Assembly: GCA_003158895.1 (NCBI GenBank)
Contig: PMLO01000222.1
Span: 22,583 to 29,571 of the forward strand
Length of the DNA stretch: 6,989 bases
Direction: 5' to 3'
Source: Propionibacteriaceae bacterium
GTDB taxonomy: Bacteria > Actinomycetota > Actinomycetes > Propionibacteriales > Propionibacteriaceae
How positions within the stretch are numbered: position 1 is the stretch's first letter; each line of letters begins with the position of its first letter. Under the pieces are notes generated by a model, which saw nothing but the letters and a program-made list of their open reading frames with translations, ran no database searches and was not told where the DNA came from. The translations under genes and the position numbers were made by a program. Shown piece by piece: positions 1-5,663 of this stretch.

Positions 1-31
1 CGGTCTGGGCGGTGGAGGTTGGCGAGCTCAT
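1..31 (-). CDS. Possible start of a divergent gene running off the left edge
   Basis: On the minus strand an ATG at 31-29 opens a frame that reads MSSPTSTAQT and continues past the window edge. An AAGGA sequence at 47-43 lies 11 bases upstream and could be its ribosome binding site, a little further away than ideal. A good minus-strand promoter (-35 at 105-100, -10 at 83-78) would give a leader of about 40 bases. The layout is the classic one of a TetR regulator divergent from its target. Only ten codons are visible, so the product cannot be named and the call rests on context. Confidence 0.35.
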   Translation of the reverse strand, partial: MSSPTSTAQT

Positions 32-60
32 GTGTAAAGTGATCCTTGCTCTCGATCTTG

Positions 61-86
61 CTGACAGATGTGTCGGTATCTTACAG
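61..86. promoter_or_regulatory. Candidate operator between the left divergent genes
   Basis: This is an imperfect inverted repeat with left arm CTGACAGAT (61-69), an 8-base centre and right arm ATCTTACAG (78-86); 7 of 9 positions are symmetric. A second, overlapping palindrome, GACAGATGTGTC (63-74), is symmetric at 10 of 12 positions. The outer repeat covers the minus-strand -10 box, so a bound repressor would block the divergent gene and could also repress the TetR gene. TetR-family operators are commonly palindromes of this size in such gaps. Binding is inferred. Confidence 0.4.
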
Positions 87-105
87 AGAACAGCCCAGCG
101 GTCAA
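78..105 (-). promoter_or_regulatory. Minus-strand promoter for the gene off the left edge
   Basis: Read on the minus strand there is TTGACC (105-100), a 16-base spacer and TAAGAT (83-78). The -35 box matches the TTGACA consensus at 5 of 6 bases and the -10 box matches TATAAT at 4 of 6. Transcription would start near 71 and run left toward the ATG at 31. A TATCTT at 77-82 on the plus strand could serve as a -10 for the TetR gene, but no convincing -35 goes with it. Confidence 0.45.
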
Positions 106-143
106 AACCGGACGCAAAGGACCCGACGGAAGGGGAGATGCCA

Positions 144-740
144 ATGCCGAAGATCTCCGCGCCCACGGTCGCCGAACACCGGTCACGGCAACGCGCAGCG
201 CTGTTGCGATCCGCGACGGAGATCCTGGCGACCCAGGGGATGGGCGCCGTCACCCCCGCTGCCGTCGGAGCTGCCGCAGGTCTCGCTCGGCCCAGCGTCT
301 ACCAGTACTTCTCCTCGGGAGGGGCCATCATTGCCGCGATCATCGAGGATGTGTTCCCCCGAGCGAACCAGATTCTCGCGGAGTCTCTCGCGGCCGCGGT
401 CACGCCGAGCGAGCGCCTCGACGCCTACATTCGCGAAACCCTCCGTCTCGCCGCCGAGGGATACCACCGCCCCGCATCTGCCCTTGCCGGCGCGACCCTT
501 CCTCCGGAATGCCTGACCCGCTTGACCGAGCTCCATCGAGAGCAGGCCGCACCGTTCATCCAGGTGCTGTCCGAACTCGGCGTGCCCGACCTGCCCGTCA
601 CCGGGCCACTGCTCGCGGGAATGATCGAGGTCGGCATGACCATGGTGGAAGGGGGACAGTCGCTCGCGGTCGTCACCGAGCGGACCAGGACCCTCATTCA
701 CGCCGCGATCACGCTCCCCGAGGGCGAGAGCCCTCCGTAG
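144..740 (+). CDS. TetR/AcrR family transcriptional regulator
   Basis: This is a DNA-binding repressor of the TetR family, 198 residues from the chosen start, which is usual for the family. The N-terminal helix-turn-helix spans about residues 37-56 and ends in the typical SVYQYF recognition-helix pattern. The position that usually reads S-K-x-A-L-L after this motif is instead SSGGAII. The remaining C-terminal part is helical and is expected to bind a ligand and dimerise; the ligand cannot be predicted. Two ATGs lie two codons apart, at 138 and 144. The purine-rich AGGGGAG at 131-137 touches the first but is 6 bases from the second, so 144 is preferred. The frame stays open upstream to position 12, but that part overlaps the candidate operator and does not look like a conserved N-terminus. 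The likely targets are itself and the divergent gene to the left. Confidence 0.9.
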   Translation: MPKISAPTVAEHRSRQRAALLRSATEILATQGMGAVTPAAVGAAAGLARPSVYQYFSSGGAIIAAIIEDVFPRANQILAESLAAAVTPSERLDAYIRETLRLAAEGYHRPASALAGATLPPECLTRLTELHREQAAPFIQVLSELGVPDLPVTGPLLAGMIEVGMTMVEGGQSLAVVTERTRTLIHAAITLPEGESPP

Positions 741-758
741 GGATCAGGGGCTGTCCCT
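739..758 (+). terminator. Small hairpin at the end of the first TetR gene
   Basis: AGGGA (739-743) pairs with TCCCT (754-758), and inside it CAG (745-747) pairs with CTG (751-753) around a GGG loop, with one bulged T at 744. The hairpin overlaps the TAG stop. There is no T-tract after it, which is common for high-GC terminators but leaves the call uncertain. Confidence 0.25.
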
Positions 759-820
759 CGGAACCCGTGTCAGAGAAGGCGATGAACTCGGTCTGTTGGC
801 CGTTAGGGTGTGGCCTCATG

Positions 821-838
821 TGGTGCACAGAGGCACCA
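821..838 (+). repeat. Inverted repeat in the leader of the DUF2853 gene
   Basis: TGGTGC (821-826) and GCACCA (833-838) form a perfect 6-base inverted repeat around ACAGAG. It sits 13 bases before the ribosome binding site (852-857). It could be an RNA hairpin in the leader or a short protein-binding site. No clear promoter boxes were found in 741-820, so its position relative to the transcription start is unknown. Confidence 0.3.
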
Positions 839-862
839 TCTTGGGATACCTGAGGAGTAGAC

Positions 863-1183
863 ATGGCTACGGATTGGGCCGCAGACATCAAGAAGTACGC
901 ACCGGACGCGGATGACGCCGTCATCGCGAAACTACTGTCGACCTACCGGCTGGCACTGGGAAACAAGGACTCAGCGTACGTTGCCGCCAGCGACCCTGCT
1001 GAGCTCGAGACGGTGCGCAAGAACTTCCTCAAGGGCAAGCTGGGCCTGACCGACGACGACGCAGCCCTCGACGCCGCCATCAAGGACGTCACCACTCTCA
1101 TGAAGGCAGATCGCCTCAAGAGCCGTGCCACCGTCTACTACCTGCTGGCGGCGAAGTTCGGCAAGCTCGACGTCTTCAAGTGA
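863..1183 (+). CDS. DUF2853 family protein
   Basis: This is a small, charged, soluble protein of 106 residues. It matches the DUF2853 family in length and pattern: an N-terminal helix (WAADIKKYAPDADD), a central FLKGKLGLTDDDAALDAAIKDV segment (about residues 55-76), and the family-like ending around MKADRLKSRATVYYLLAAKFGKL (about residues 80-103). There is no signal peptide or membrane segment, so it should be cytoplasmic. The biochemical role of the family is not established as far as I know. The ATG is well supported: GAGGAG at 852-857 lies 5 bases before it. The gene stands alone between the TetR gene 122 bases upstream and a strong hairpin just after its stop, so it is probably a single transcription unit. 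No catalytic motif was seen. Confidence 0.88.
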   Translation: MATDWAADIKKYAPDADDAVIAKLLSTYRLALGNKDSAYVAASDPAELETVRKNFLKGKLGLTDDDAALDAAIKDVTTLMKADRLKSRATVYYLLAAKFGKLDVFK

Positions 1184-1184
1184 C

Positions 1185-1221
1185 CCCCGGGCCCGGTCCC
1201 CGGGAGGGGCCGGGCCTTGGG
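1185..1221 (+). terminator. Strong GC-rich hairpin after the DUF2853 gene
   Basis: Two bases after the stop codon begins a long stem. GGCCCGG (1190-1196) pairs with CCGGGCC (1210-1216), and CCCC (1198-1201) pairs with GGGG (1206-1209), around a GGGA loop with a single bulged T at 1197. Outside this core there is a G-T pair (1189/1217), one mismatch, and three further C-G pairs (1185-1187 with 1219-1221). No T-tract follows. The position and stability fit an intrinsic terminator of the type seen in high-GC bacteria. Confidence 0.6.
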
Positions 1222-1495
1222 TCCTGCCCAGTCTTTGAGGGGGGAGAGAAGCTGGTCCGACGGATCCTTGTCGTCCCTGGAAGCCTTGCACCTTTGCGGT
1301 GTGCAGTTGCTCATCTTCGAGGAATCCCCGTACCCCCGGAGAGTAAAATCGGGACTCGCGTTGGGGGACGCGTTGACGCCGGGACCAATGCCGAGGCGAG
1401 CACTGGCCCTTTGTGCGTCGCAACCGGGCAGAGACACCACGGCGTCCTGTCCGGCGCCCAGACGCGGTCATCAGGCCAAACGTGTGGTGGTTGGT
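1222..1495. other. Stretch without a convincing gene
   Basis: Together with the hairpin before it, this makes about 310 bases between the DUF2853 stop and the 3' end of the minus-strand NmrA-like gene. Open frames exist on both strands, but they overlap neighbouring genes in other frames, lack good ribosome binding sites and give arginine- and proline-rich translations without recognisable motifs. An interrupted inverted repeat around GCACC and GGTGTGC (about 1288-1305) is too short to interpret. No clear terminator for the minus-strand gene was found. I see no RNA gene here. Confidence 0.4.
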
Positions 1496-2119
1496 TTAGT
1501 GCCAGATTCCGAAGATCTGTTGGTGGTGGGCAGGGGCTTCGAACTCACGGAACACCGCCAGCGCGACATCGGCTGGATGGATCGACTTCATCCCGCCTGG
1601 GAAGGTGTCTGCGGTCGTGTAGGTTCCGAGCCCGGGACCGTCCTTGATCCACGGGCAGCCGACCAGCGCCCAGTCCAGGGAGCTGCTCGCCACGATGTCG
1701 AGGGCGCCGTCGTGATCGCGGATCCCGTGGCCGACCGGCGTTCGACGCATGATGAAGAGTGTGATTCCGCCGATCCTCGTGTGGGGCATCTCGGCGGTAC
1801 CGCTGATCGCCAGGTACCTCGACGTCTGCGTCTCGTGGCAGAGCGCGACGAGGGCGCGTGCCGCGTCGGTCACCACTGTTGAGGGCTTGAGGGGGTCGGT
1901 GCCGATCAGGTTGACCACCGCGTCCCAGGTGCCCGAGCGGAAGGACGATCTCAGGGCGTCATCGTCGTAGATGTCACCAGTGAACAGCATCAACGATGGC
2001 GACGCGGCAACCTTCGACGGGTCCCGGACCAAGGCTGACACCGTGTGCCCAGCGGCCAGTGCCAGCTGGAGGAACTCTTTCCCGACCCGACCGGTCGCGC
2101 CCAGCAGGAAGATATTCAC
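1496..2119 (-). CDS. NAD(P)-binding protein, NmrA/atypical SDR type
   Basis: This is a 207-residue Rossmann-fold protein. The first strand, VNIFLLGATGRVG, carries the dinucleotide-binding GxxGxxG motif at residues 7-13. An arginine at the end of the second strand (ALVRDP, R32) suggests a preference for NADP(H). The later blocks GDIYDDDAL, VVNLIGTDP, YLAISGTAE and SSLDWALVGCPWIKDGPG are typical of NAD(P)H-binding epimerase-like proteins (PF13460 type), whose substrates are mostly unknown. The classic SDR Tyr-x-x-x-Lys is not evident. I chose the GTG at 2119 because the Rossmann strand begins right there. The frame can extend to a GTG at 2191, but that part has no family similarity and runs into the operator palindrome. 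No ribosome binding site precedes 2119. A TATTGT box at 2131-2126 would place transcription start on or near the GTG, suggesting a leaderless message. The gene is divergent from the ABC exporter operon. Confidence 0.8.
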   Translation of the reverse strand: MNIFLLGATGRVGKEFLQLALAAGHTVSALVRDPSKVAASPSLMLFTGDIYDDDALRSSFRSGTWDAVVNLIGTDPLKPSTVVTDAARALVALCHETQTSRYLAISGTAEMPHTRIGGITLFIMRRTPVGHGIRDHDGALDIVASSSLDWALVGCPWIKDGPGLGTYTTADTFPGGMKSIHPADVALAVFREFEAPAHHQQIFGIWH

Positions 2120-2125
2120 GCCAAC

Positions 2126-2131
2126 ACAATA
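2126..2131 (-). promoter_or_regulatory. Possible -10 box for a leaderless NmrA-like transcript
   Basis: TATTGT on the minus strand (2131-2126) is followed by six bases and then the GTG start at 2119, the spacing expected if transcription begins at the start codon. No good -35 was found at the usual distance. The absence of a Shine-Dalgarno sequence supports the reading, but a single hexamer is weak evidence. Confidence 0.3.
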
Positions 2132-2147
2132 GGCAAGACAGTCGTGA

Positions 2148-2177
2148 TCGACGTCGAAGCCAACAGGCTGGTAATGT
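2148..2177 (+). promoter_or_regulatory. Possible promoter of the ABC exporter operon
   Basis: TCGACG (2148-2153), an 18-base spacer and TAATGT (2172-2177) form a weak sigma70-like promoter. The -35 matches TTGACA at 4 of 6 bases, and the -10 keeps the key first, second and last bases. Transcription would start near 2184, inside the palindrome at 2174-2197. Confidence 0.3.
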
Positions 2178-2197
2178 GTGTGAGTGCTCACTTACAT
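2174..2197. promoter_or_regulatory. Candidate TetR operator upstream of the ABC exporter
   Basis: This is a 24-base palindrome with left arm ATGTGTGTGAG (2174-2184), centre TG and right arm CTCACTTACAT (2187-2197). The arms match at 9 of 11 positions. It ends 12 bases before the ATPase start codon and overlaps the predicted -10 and transcription start. The natural candidate to bind it is the TetR protein encoded as the third gene of the same operon, which would make the operon self-regulated. It also lies upstream of the divergent NmrA-like gene and could affect that too. Confidence 0.55.
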
Positions 2198-2209
2198 ACG
2201 GGGATGTCC

Positions 2210-3193
2210 ATGGGTGTGATCCGAACCGATCGGCTGACCCGCCGGTTCGGTGACCTGGTCGCCGTTGACGATCTGTCGGTGGAGGTTCCCCGCGGTGGAG
2301 TCACGGGCCTGGTAGGGCCCAACGGCTCAGGGAAGTCGACACTGATCCGGATGCTGCTTGGTCTGATCCGCCCATCGAGCGGCACAGCGGACGTGCTGGG
2401 CCATCCGATCTCCCGCCCTGAGGTGTATGCGAGCCAAGTGGGCGCCCTGGTCGAGGCGCCAGCGTTCGTGCCAGGGCTGTCGGCCCGGGCGAACCTGAGG
2501 TCCTTGGCCCGACTGCGTGGCCTGCCGGATGTGCGGGTGGAGGACGTGCTGATGACTGTGGGATTGATGGGTCGGGAGCAGGAGCCGGTGAAGAGGTTTT
2601 CGCTGGGCATGAAACAGCGCTTGGGCATCGCGGCCGCGATGCTGCCCGACCCGCAGGTGTTGGTGCTCGACGAGCCGACCAACGGGCTCGACCCCGCCGG
2701 CATCGTCGAGATCCGCGGGCTGCTCCAGAGGCTGGGGGAGTCCGGACGCAGTGTCATTGTGTCCTCGCACCTGCTGGCGGAGATCCAGAGTGTCTGCGAT
2801 CACCTGCTGGTCTTGCGGTTCGGGGTCCTGATGTACGCGGGCCCCATGGCAGATCTGCTGCAGCGGGCAGAGAGCCACATCGACGTCCAACCAGAATTCG
2901 ACTCTGACCTGGAGCGGCTGCATCAAGTACTTGTGGACGCCGGTTGGACCGTGACCACCGACTCGTCAGGCCAGCTGCGTGTGCTCGCTCCACTGGCGGC
3001 GGCCGCCCAAGTGAATCGGGACGCTGGGTCCGGCGGGGTGACGCTGCGCGCCATTCACGCCAGGCAAGACGACCTGGAGAGGATCTTCCTGGAGATGACC
3101 GGCACGAACGACGATGAACTCGCCGCTTCGCGCGCGGCGGCTCTGCGTCCTCCGCACGATCCGGGGGCCACCAGCAATGAGGCGGACCGATGA
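2210..3193 (+). CDS. ABC transporter ATP-binding protein (BcrA/DrrA-like)
   Basis: This is the ATPase subunit of an ABC-2 type exporter, 327 residues. All nucleotide-binding motifs are present: Walker A GPNGSGKST (residues 36-44), a Q-loop region VGALVEAP (77-84), signature SLGMKQR (131-137), Walker B VLVLDEP (150-156), D-loop GLDP (159-162) and the switch histidine in SSH (H187). The GALxEAP form of the Q-loop region is typical of the bacitracin/daunorubicin exporter group. Residues from about 222 to the end form the usual C-terminal extension and include a polar, low-complexity tail. Two in-frame ATGs occur at 2204 and 2210; GGGG at 2200-2203 touches the first but is 6 bases from the second, so 2210 is chosen. 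The frame stays open upstream to 2045, but that part crosses the operator. The stop overlaps the permease start by four bases (ATGA), implying translational coupling. Substrate unknown. Confidence 0.93.
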   Translation: MGVIRTDRLTRRFGDLVAVDDLSVEVPRGGVTGLVGPNGSGKSTLIRMLLGLIRPSSGTADVLGHPISRPEVYASQVGALVEAPAFVPGLSARANLRSLARLRGLPDVRVEDVLMTVGLMGREQEPVKRFSLGMKQRLGIAAAMLPDPQVLVLDEPTNGLDPAGIVEIRGLLQRLGESGRSVIVSSHLLAEIQSVCDHLLVLRFGVLMYAGPMADLLQRAESHIDVQPEFDSDLERLHQVLVDAGWTVTTDSSGQLRVLAPLAAAAQVNRDAGSGGVTLRAIHARQDDLERIFLEMTGTNDDELAASRAAALRPPHDPGATSNEADR

Positions 3194-4038
3194 GCGGCCG
3201 GCACGCGGTTGCGGATCGTATGGGCAACCACCGTCCAGGACTGCTCAATGTTGTGTCCAGTGAGTTGCTGCGACTCCGCCGGCGCGGGATCGCTCTGGGC
3301 TGGCTCGGGCTGACCACGGCGATGGCCGTGCTGATCAATGTCGTGATGTTCCAGATCGTCAAGAACGGCAGCCCCCCGCCACTCAACGGCCCTGGCATCA
3401 ACTTCCCAACCGCCACCACGCTCCTCAGCGACAAGGGCATCGTCGCGGGGCTGCCCGCGGCGTCGTCGATGTTTGGCGTGGTGGCGCTGTCCTTCTGGGC
3501 TCTGGCGACCTCGACGGACTACAGCACCGGCCTGGTCCGCGTCCTGGTGTCCGCCCAGCCCCGCCGTTGGCGTCTGGTCATGGGCAAGTGGATGGCGCTG
3601 GCCCTAGCCACTGCACTGACCACCGTTGTGGCGCTCGTGGTGAGCCTCATGGTCGCACCGATCGCGGCCCGAGCGGCAGGCTTCACTCCGACCGCGTGGG
3701 GCACCAACCTGGGCCCGGACTTGGCAAGCGCGACAGTGAACCTGTTCTGCGCCCTGCTCGTCTGGGGCACTATCGGGCTCGCGCTGGCGACTCTGACACG
3801 CTCGTCCGGGATCGCTATCGGCGTCGGGATCGGCTACGTCCTCCTCCTCGAGACGGTCATCAAGGCCGCCGTCAGCAGCGCCGGCCGATGGCTACCAGGC
3901 ACCACGATCGCGGCGTTGGCCAACGGCGGAACCCCGGACCTGACATACGGAAGGGCCCTCGCGCTAGGCCTCGTCTACGTCGTCGTGGCCCTGGGGGCGG
4001 CATTGGTCGTCTTTACCCGGCGAGACGTCACGGACTGA
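3190..4038 (+). CDS. ABC-2 type transporter permease
   Basis: This is an integral membrane protein of 282 residues that would form the channel with the preceding ATPase. Six hydrophobic segments can be seen at about residues 34-56, 85-107, 134-156, 180-200, 206-228 and 256-276. The segment TDYSTGLVRVLVSAQPRRWR (about 109-128) corresponds to the ABC-2 hallmark in which an E/D-Y-x-x-G-x-x-R pattern is followed by a P-R motif just before the third helix. The protein ends FTRRDVTD, a common ending for this permease type. The start ATG lies inside the stop of the ATPase gene. A second ATG at residue 11 is possible but has no better ribosome binding site. The family exports drugs, peptides or lipids; the substrate cannot be read from the sequence. 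Confidence 0.9.
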   Translation: MSGRHAVADRMGNHRPGLLNVVSSELLRLRRRGIALGWLGLTTAMAVLINVVMFQIVKNGSPPPLNGPGINFPTATTLLSDKGIVAGLPAASSMFGVVALSFWALATSTDYSTGLVRVLVSAQPRRWRLVMGKWMALALATALTTVVALVVSLMVAPIAARAAGFTPTAWGTNLGPDLASATVNLFCALLVWGTIGLALATLTRSSGIAIGVGIGYVLLLETVIKAAVSSAGRWLPGTTIAALANGGTPDLTYGRALALGLVYVVVALGAALVVFTRRDVTD

Positions 4039-4095
4039 AACCCACCTACGATGCCCATGACCGTGATCCGATGACGACAAGGGGTGGAGTTCGCC

Positions 4096-4677
4096 GTGAC
4101 TGCGCGAGGTGACCACACCAAGGCCAAGCTGATCCATGCGACAACCTCACTCGTTGCTCAGGTCGGCTACCACGGAGCGACGACACGTGCCATCGCCGAT
4201 GCGGCAGGCGTTTCCGAAGGCACGATCTACCGGCACTTCCCCGACAAACGGGCGCTGTTCTTCGCCGCCATCCTCGAGACTCAGGAAGAGCTCGTGCACT
4301 GGATGAGCTCCCTTCCTGGCCAGGCAGGTACTGGAGATCTGACCGAGATCCTTGCCGAGTGCCTCCTTCGTCTGTCAGCGCTGCGACAAACGGTCTTGCC
4401 CCTCGAGCTCGCGCTGGCGGCTGACCCCCAACTCGCAACGCAAGGCCACGTCATCGACCTCGGAGGAGCTGTCGCCGCCCTGGGAGGACCTCCAGACCAA
4501 CTCGCTCGGTACCTGGCCGCCGAACAACGGCTCGGTCGGATACGTCCCGACGTCGACCCGGTCAAGGTCGCCATCATCTTGCTCGCCGCTCTGTTCGCCC
4601 TGGCGGTCAGCCCGATCGCCGACAGCGAAGTCACGGCGGCTGACGTCGTCAAGGTCCTCGTAGAGGGAATCACGTAG
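4096..4677 (+). CDS. TetR/AcrR family regulator of the exporter operon
   Basis: This TetR-family repressor has 193 residues. The helix-turn-helix lies at about residues 28-47 and contains the well-conserved pattern AIADAAGVSEGTIYRHFPDK, followed by RALFFAAI, a canonical family start. The C-terminal half is helical and would bind the inducer. The GTG at 4096 is preferred because GGAG at 4086-4089 is 6 bases upstream; a GTG at 4084 is in frame but has poor spacing. The gene follows the permease by 57 bases on the same strand with no clear terminator or strong promoter between, so it is probably co-transcribed with the exporter. It is the natural candidate to bind the palindrome at 2174-2197, with the exported compound as inducer. 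This is the usual arrangement, but it is inferred here. Confidence 0.92.
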   Translation: MTARGDHTKAKLIHATTSLVAQVGYHGATTRAIADAAGVSEGTIYRHFPDKRALFFAAILETQEELVHWMSSLPGQAGTGDLTEILAECLLRLSALRQTVLPLELALAADPQLATQGHVIDLGGAVAALGGPPDQLARYLAAEQRLGRIRPDVDPVKVAIILLAALFALAVSPIADSEVTAADVVKVLVEGIT

Positions 4678-4809
4678 GCGCGCCGGTCATGGCTGACGTA
4701 GTCGTTCTCGACCGAATCCGCGACAAGGCTTAAGGCGTGCTCTGGCTCTATCGCCGACCCGCGGCCTCGGCCAACGGAACATCCCGGTCCAGGAATCCAG
4801 GCTTACCAG

Positions 4810-4833
4810 GGCTCTTTCACACCAGGAAGAGCC
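4810..4833. terminator. Hairpin between two convergent TetR genes
   Basis: GGCTCTTTC (4810-4818) pairs with GGAAGAGCC (4825-4833) over nine positions, one of them a T-G pair, around the loop ACACCA. It lies in the 239-base gap between two genes that point toward each other, so it could stop transcription from both sides. There is no T-tract. The rest of the gap (4678-4916) holds no recognisable gene, and its open frames translate to arginine-rich sequence without motifs. Confidence 0.45.
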
Positions 4834-4916
4834 TCGCGCCGCATATCCCCGCTGGTAGTCGCCGTGATTCGGGACCATTGGTCGTCACTGTTGCCGGCCG
4901 ATCCAGGAACTGTTGT

Positions 4917-5588
4917 TCAGGAATGGGGGTTGTCGTCGTTCCAGTGAAGGTCGGGGGTCGGGGGAAGGGGCCGTGCGGTGAGCGCGTGCGCATCGGCGGC
5001 GTCGAGGCCGAGGAGACACAGCAGTCTGGTGGCGAGGGCGTCGGTGGCGCGATCAGGACCGGGGAGCGTCCCGGAGCTGATGAGTCGGACGAGGCCCAAC
5101 AGTGCGCCGCCGACTGCGACGAGGAGGATTTCGGGGTCCTCGTCGATGAATCGTCCGGTCGCGATGCCGGCACGGATGTCAGCGAGGGCGGCTTGGCGCA
5201 GTCCGCGTTCCATGAACATGACCTCGGTCCCAGCGTTGAGGATGGGGGCGAAGAGGTCGGCGCGTCGTACGGCGAGTCGGCCGGTAAGTCGGAAGCTGCG
5301 CGCGAAGGACTCGGCGGGATCCTGCAGCTCAGAGGTGACATTCCGCAGCCACGTGGCGTAGCTGTCCAGCAGTCCAAGAACGGCTTCCTCGAAGAGCTGT
5401 TCCTTGGTGTCGAAGTGGTTGTAGAACGTTCCGAAGCCCACGCCGGCCCGGCGGGTGATCTCCTCGATCGAGGCCGACGTCCGGCCTTCGGCCATGAGCT
5501 GCGCGGCCGCGTCCAGGAAGGCCTGGTGGGTCCGCTGGCGTCTCCTCGCCTGGCCGTTGGGCGGGGGAGCGCAGGGCGGTTCGGGCAT
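4917..5588 (-). CDS. TetR/AcrR family regulator, divergent from the amidohydrolase
   Basis: This TetR-family regulator has 223 residues. A proline-rich N-terminal tail (residues 1-11) and a basic stretch (QARRRQR, 13-19) precede the DNA-binding domain. The helix-turn-helix is at about residues 40-59 and shows the conserved EEITRRAGVGFGTFYNHFDTKEQLF pattern in two halves: EEITRRAGVG, then FGTFYNHF. The remainder is helical and ends in a polar, proline-containing tail. The ATG at 5588 is preferred because GAGG at 5599-5596 lies 7 bases upstream; a GTG two codons earlier (5594) is also possible. It is divergent from the amidohydrolase gene, with 127-142 bases between the start codons, which makes that enzyme its likely target. 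The inducer is unknown but may be the enzyme's aromatic or muconate-like substrate. Confidence 0.92.
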   Translation of the reverse strand: MPEPPCAPPPNGQARRRQRTHQAFLDAAAQLMAEGRTSASIEEITRRAGVGFGTFYNHFDTKEQLFEEAVLGLLDSYATWLRNVTSELQDPAESFARSFRLTGRLAVRRADLFAPILNAGTEVMFMERGLRQAALADIRAGIATGRFIDEDPEILLVAVGGALLGLVRLISSGTLPGPDRATDALATRLLCLLGLDAADAHALTARPLPPTPDLHWNDDNPHS

Positions 5589-5622
5589 GGTCACGCCTCG
5601 TTACCCCCAATCTGAGGATTCC

Positions 5623-5628
5623 ATCATA
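5623..5628 (-). promoter_or_regulatory. Possible -10 box for the minus-strand TetR gene
   Basis: TATGAT on the minus strand (5628-5623) matches TATAAT at 5 of 6 bases and lies 34 bases before the ATG at 5588. The region where a -35 should be is poor. It would give a short leader that includes the ribosome binding site. Confidence 0.3.
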
Positions 5629-5634
5629 TTCACC

Positions 5635-5663
5635 TTGACGAGCCCTCGCCAGAACCTGATACT
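5635..5663 (+). promoter_or_regulatory. Promoter of the amidohydrolase gene
   Basis: TTGACG (5635-5640), a 17-base spacer and GATACT (5658-5663) fit a sigma70-type promoter. The -35 matches at 5 of 6 bases, the -10 at 4 of 6, and the spacing is ideal. Transcription would begin near 5670, leaving a leader of about 45-60 bases before the start codon. Confidence 0.5.

Noticed and set aside
183..701. Minus-strand open frame opposite the first TetR gene
   Set aside because: It is antisense to a clear TetR domain and shows no family pattern; such frames are common in high-GC DNA.
68..853. Long plus-strand open frame over the first TetR gene
   Set aside because: It is a shadow of the TetR frame: arginine-rich translation, no motif, no ribosome binding site.
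971..1471. Minus-strand open frame across the DUF2853 gene and the following gap
   Set aside because: It overlaps a well-supported gene, crosses the strong hairpin and has an arginine- and glutamine-rich translation without motifs.
1180..1882. Plus-strand open frames opposite the NmrA-like gene
   Set aside because: They lie antisense to a recognisable Rossmann protein and lack ribosome binding sites and motifs.
2045..2209. N-terminal extension of the ABC ATPase
   Set aside because: The extension crosses the promoter and operator palindrome and has no similarity to ABC proteins; the start at 2210 has a well-spaced ribosome binding site.
2754..3440. Minus-strand open frame across the ATPase-permease junction
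   Set aside because: It is antisense to two well-supported genes and has a proline- and arginine-rich translation.
4687..4878. Possible transposase remnant in the convergent gap
   Set aside because: The short minus-strand translation shows no DDE or other transposase motif, and no flanking inverted repeats were seen.
4737..5615. 292-codon plus-strand open frame opposite the third TetR gene
   Set aside because: Its glycine- and glutamate-rich translation is the mirror of the TetR coding strand; the TetR domain on the minus strand is unmistakable.
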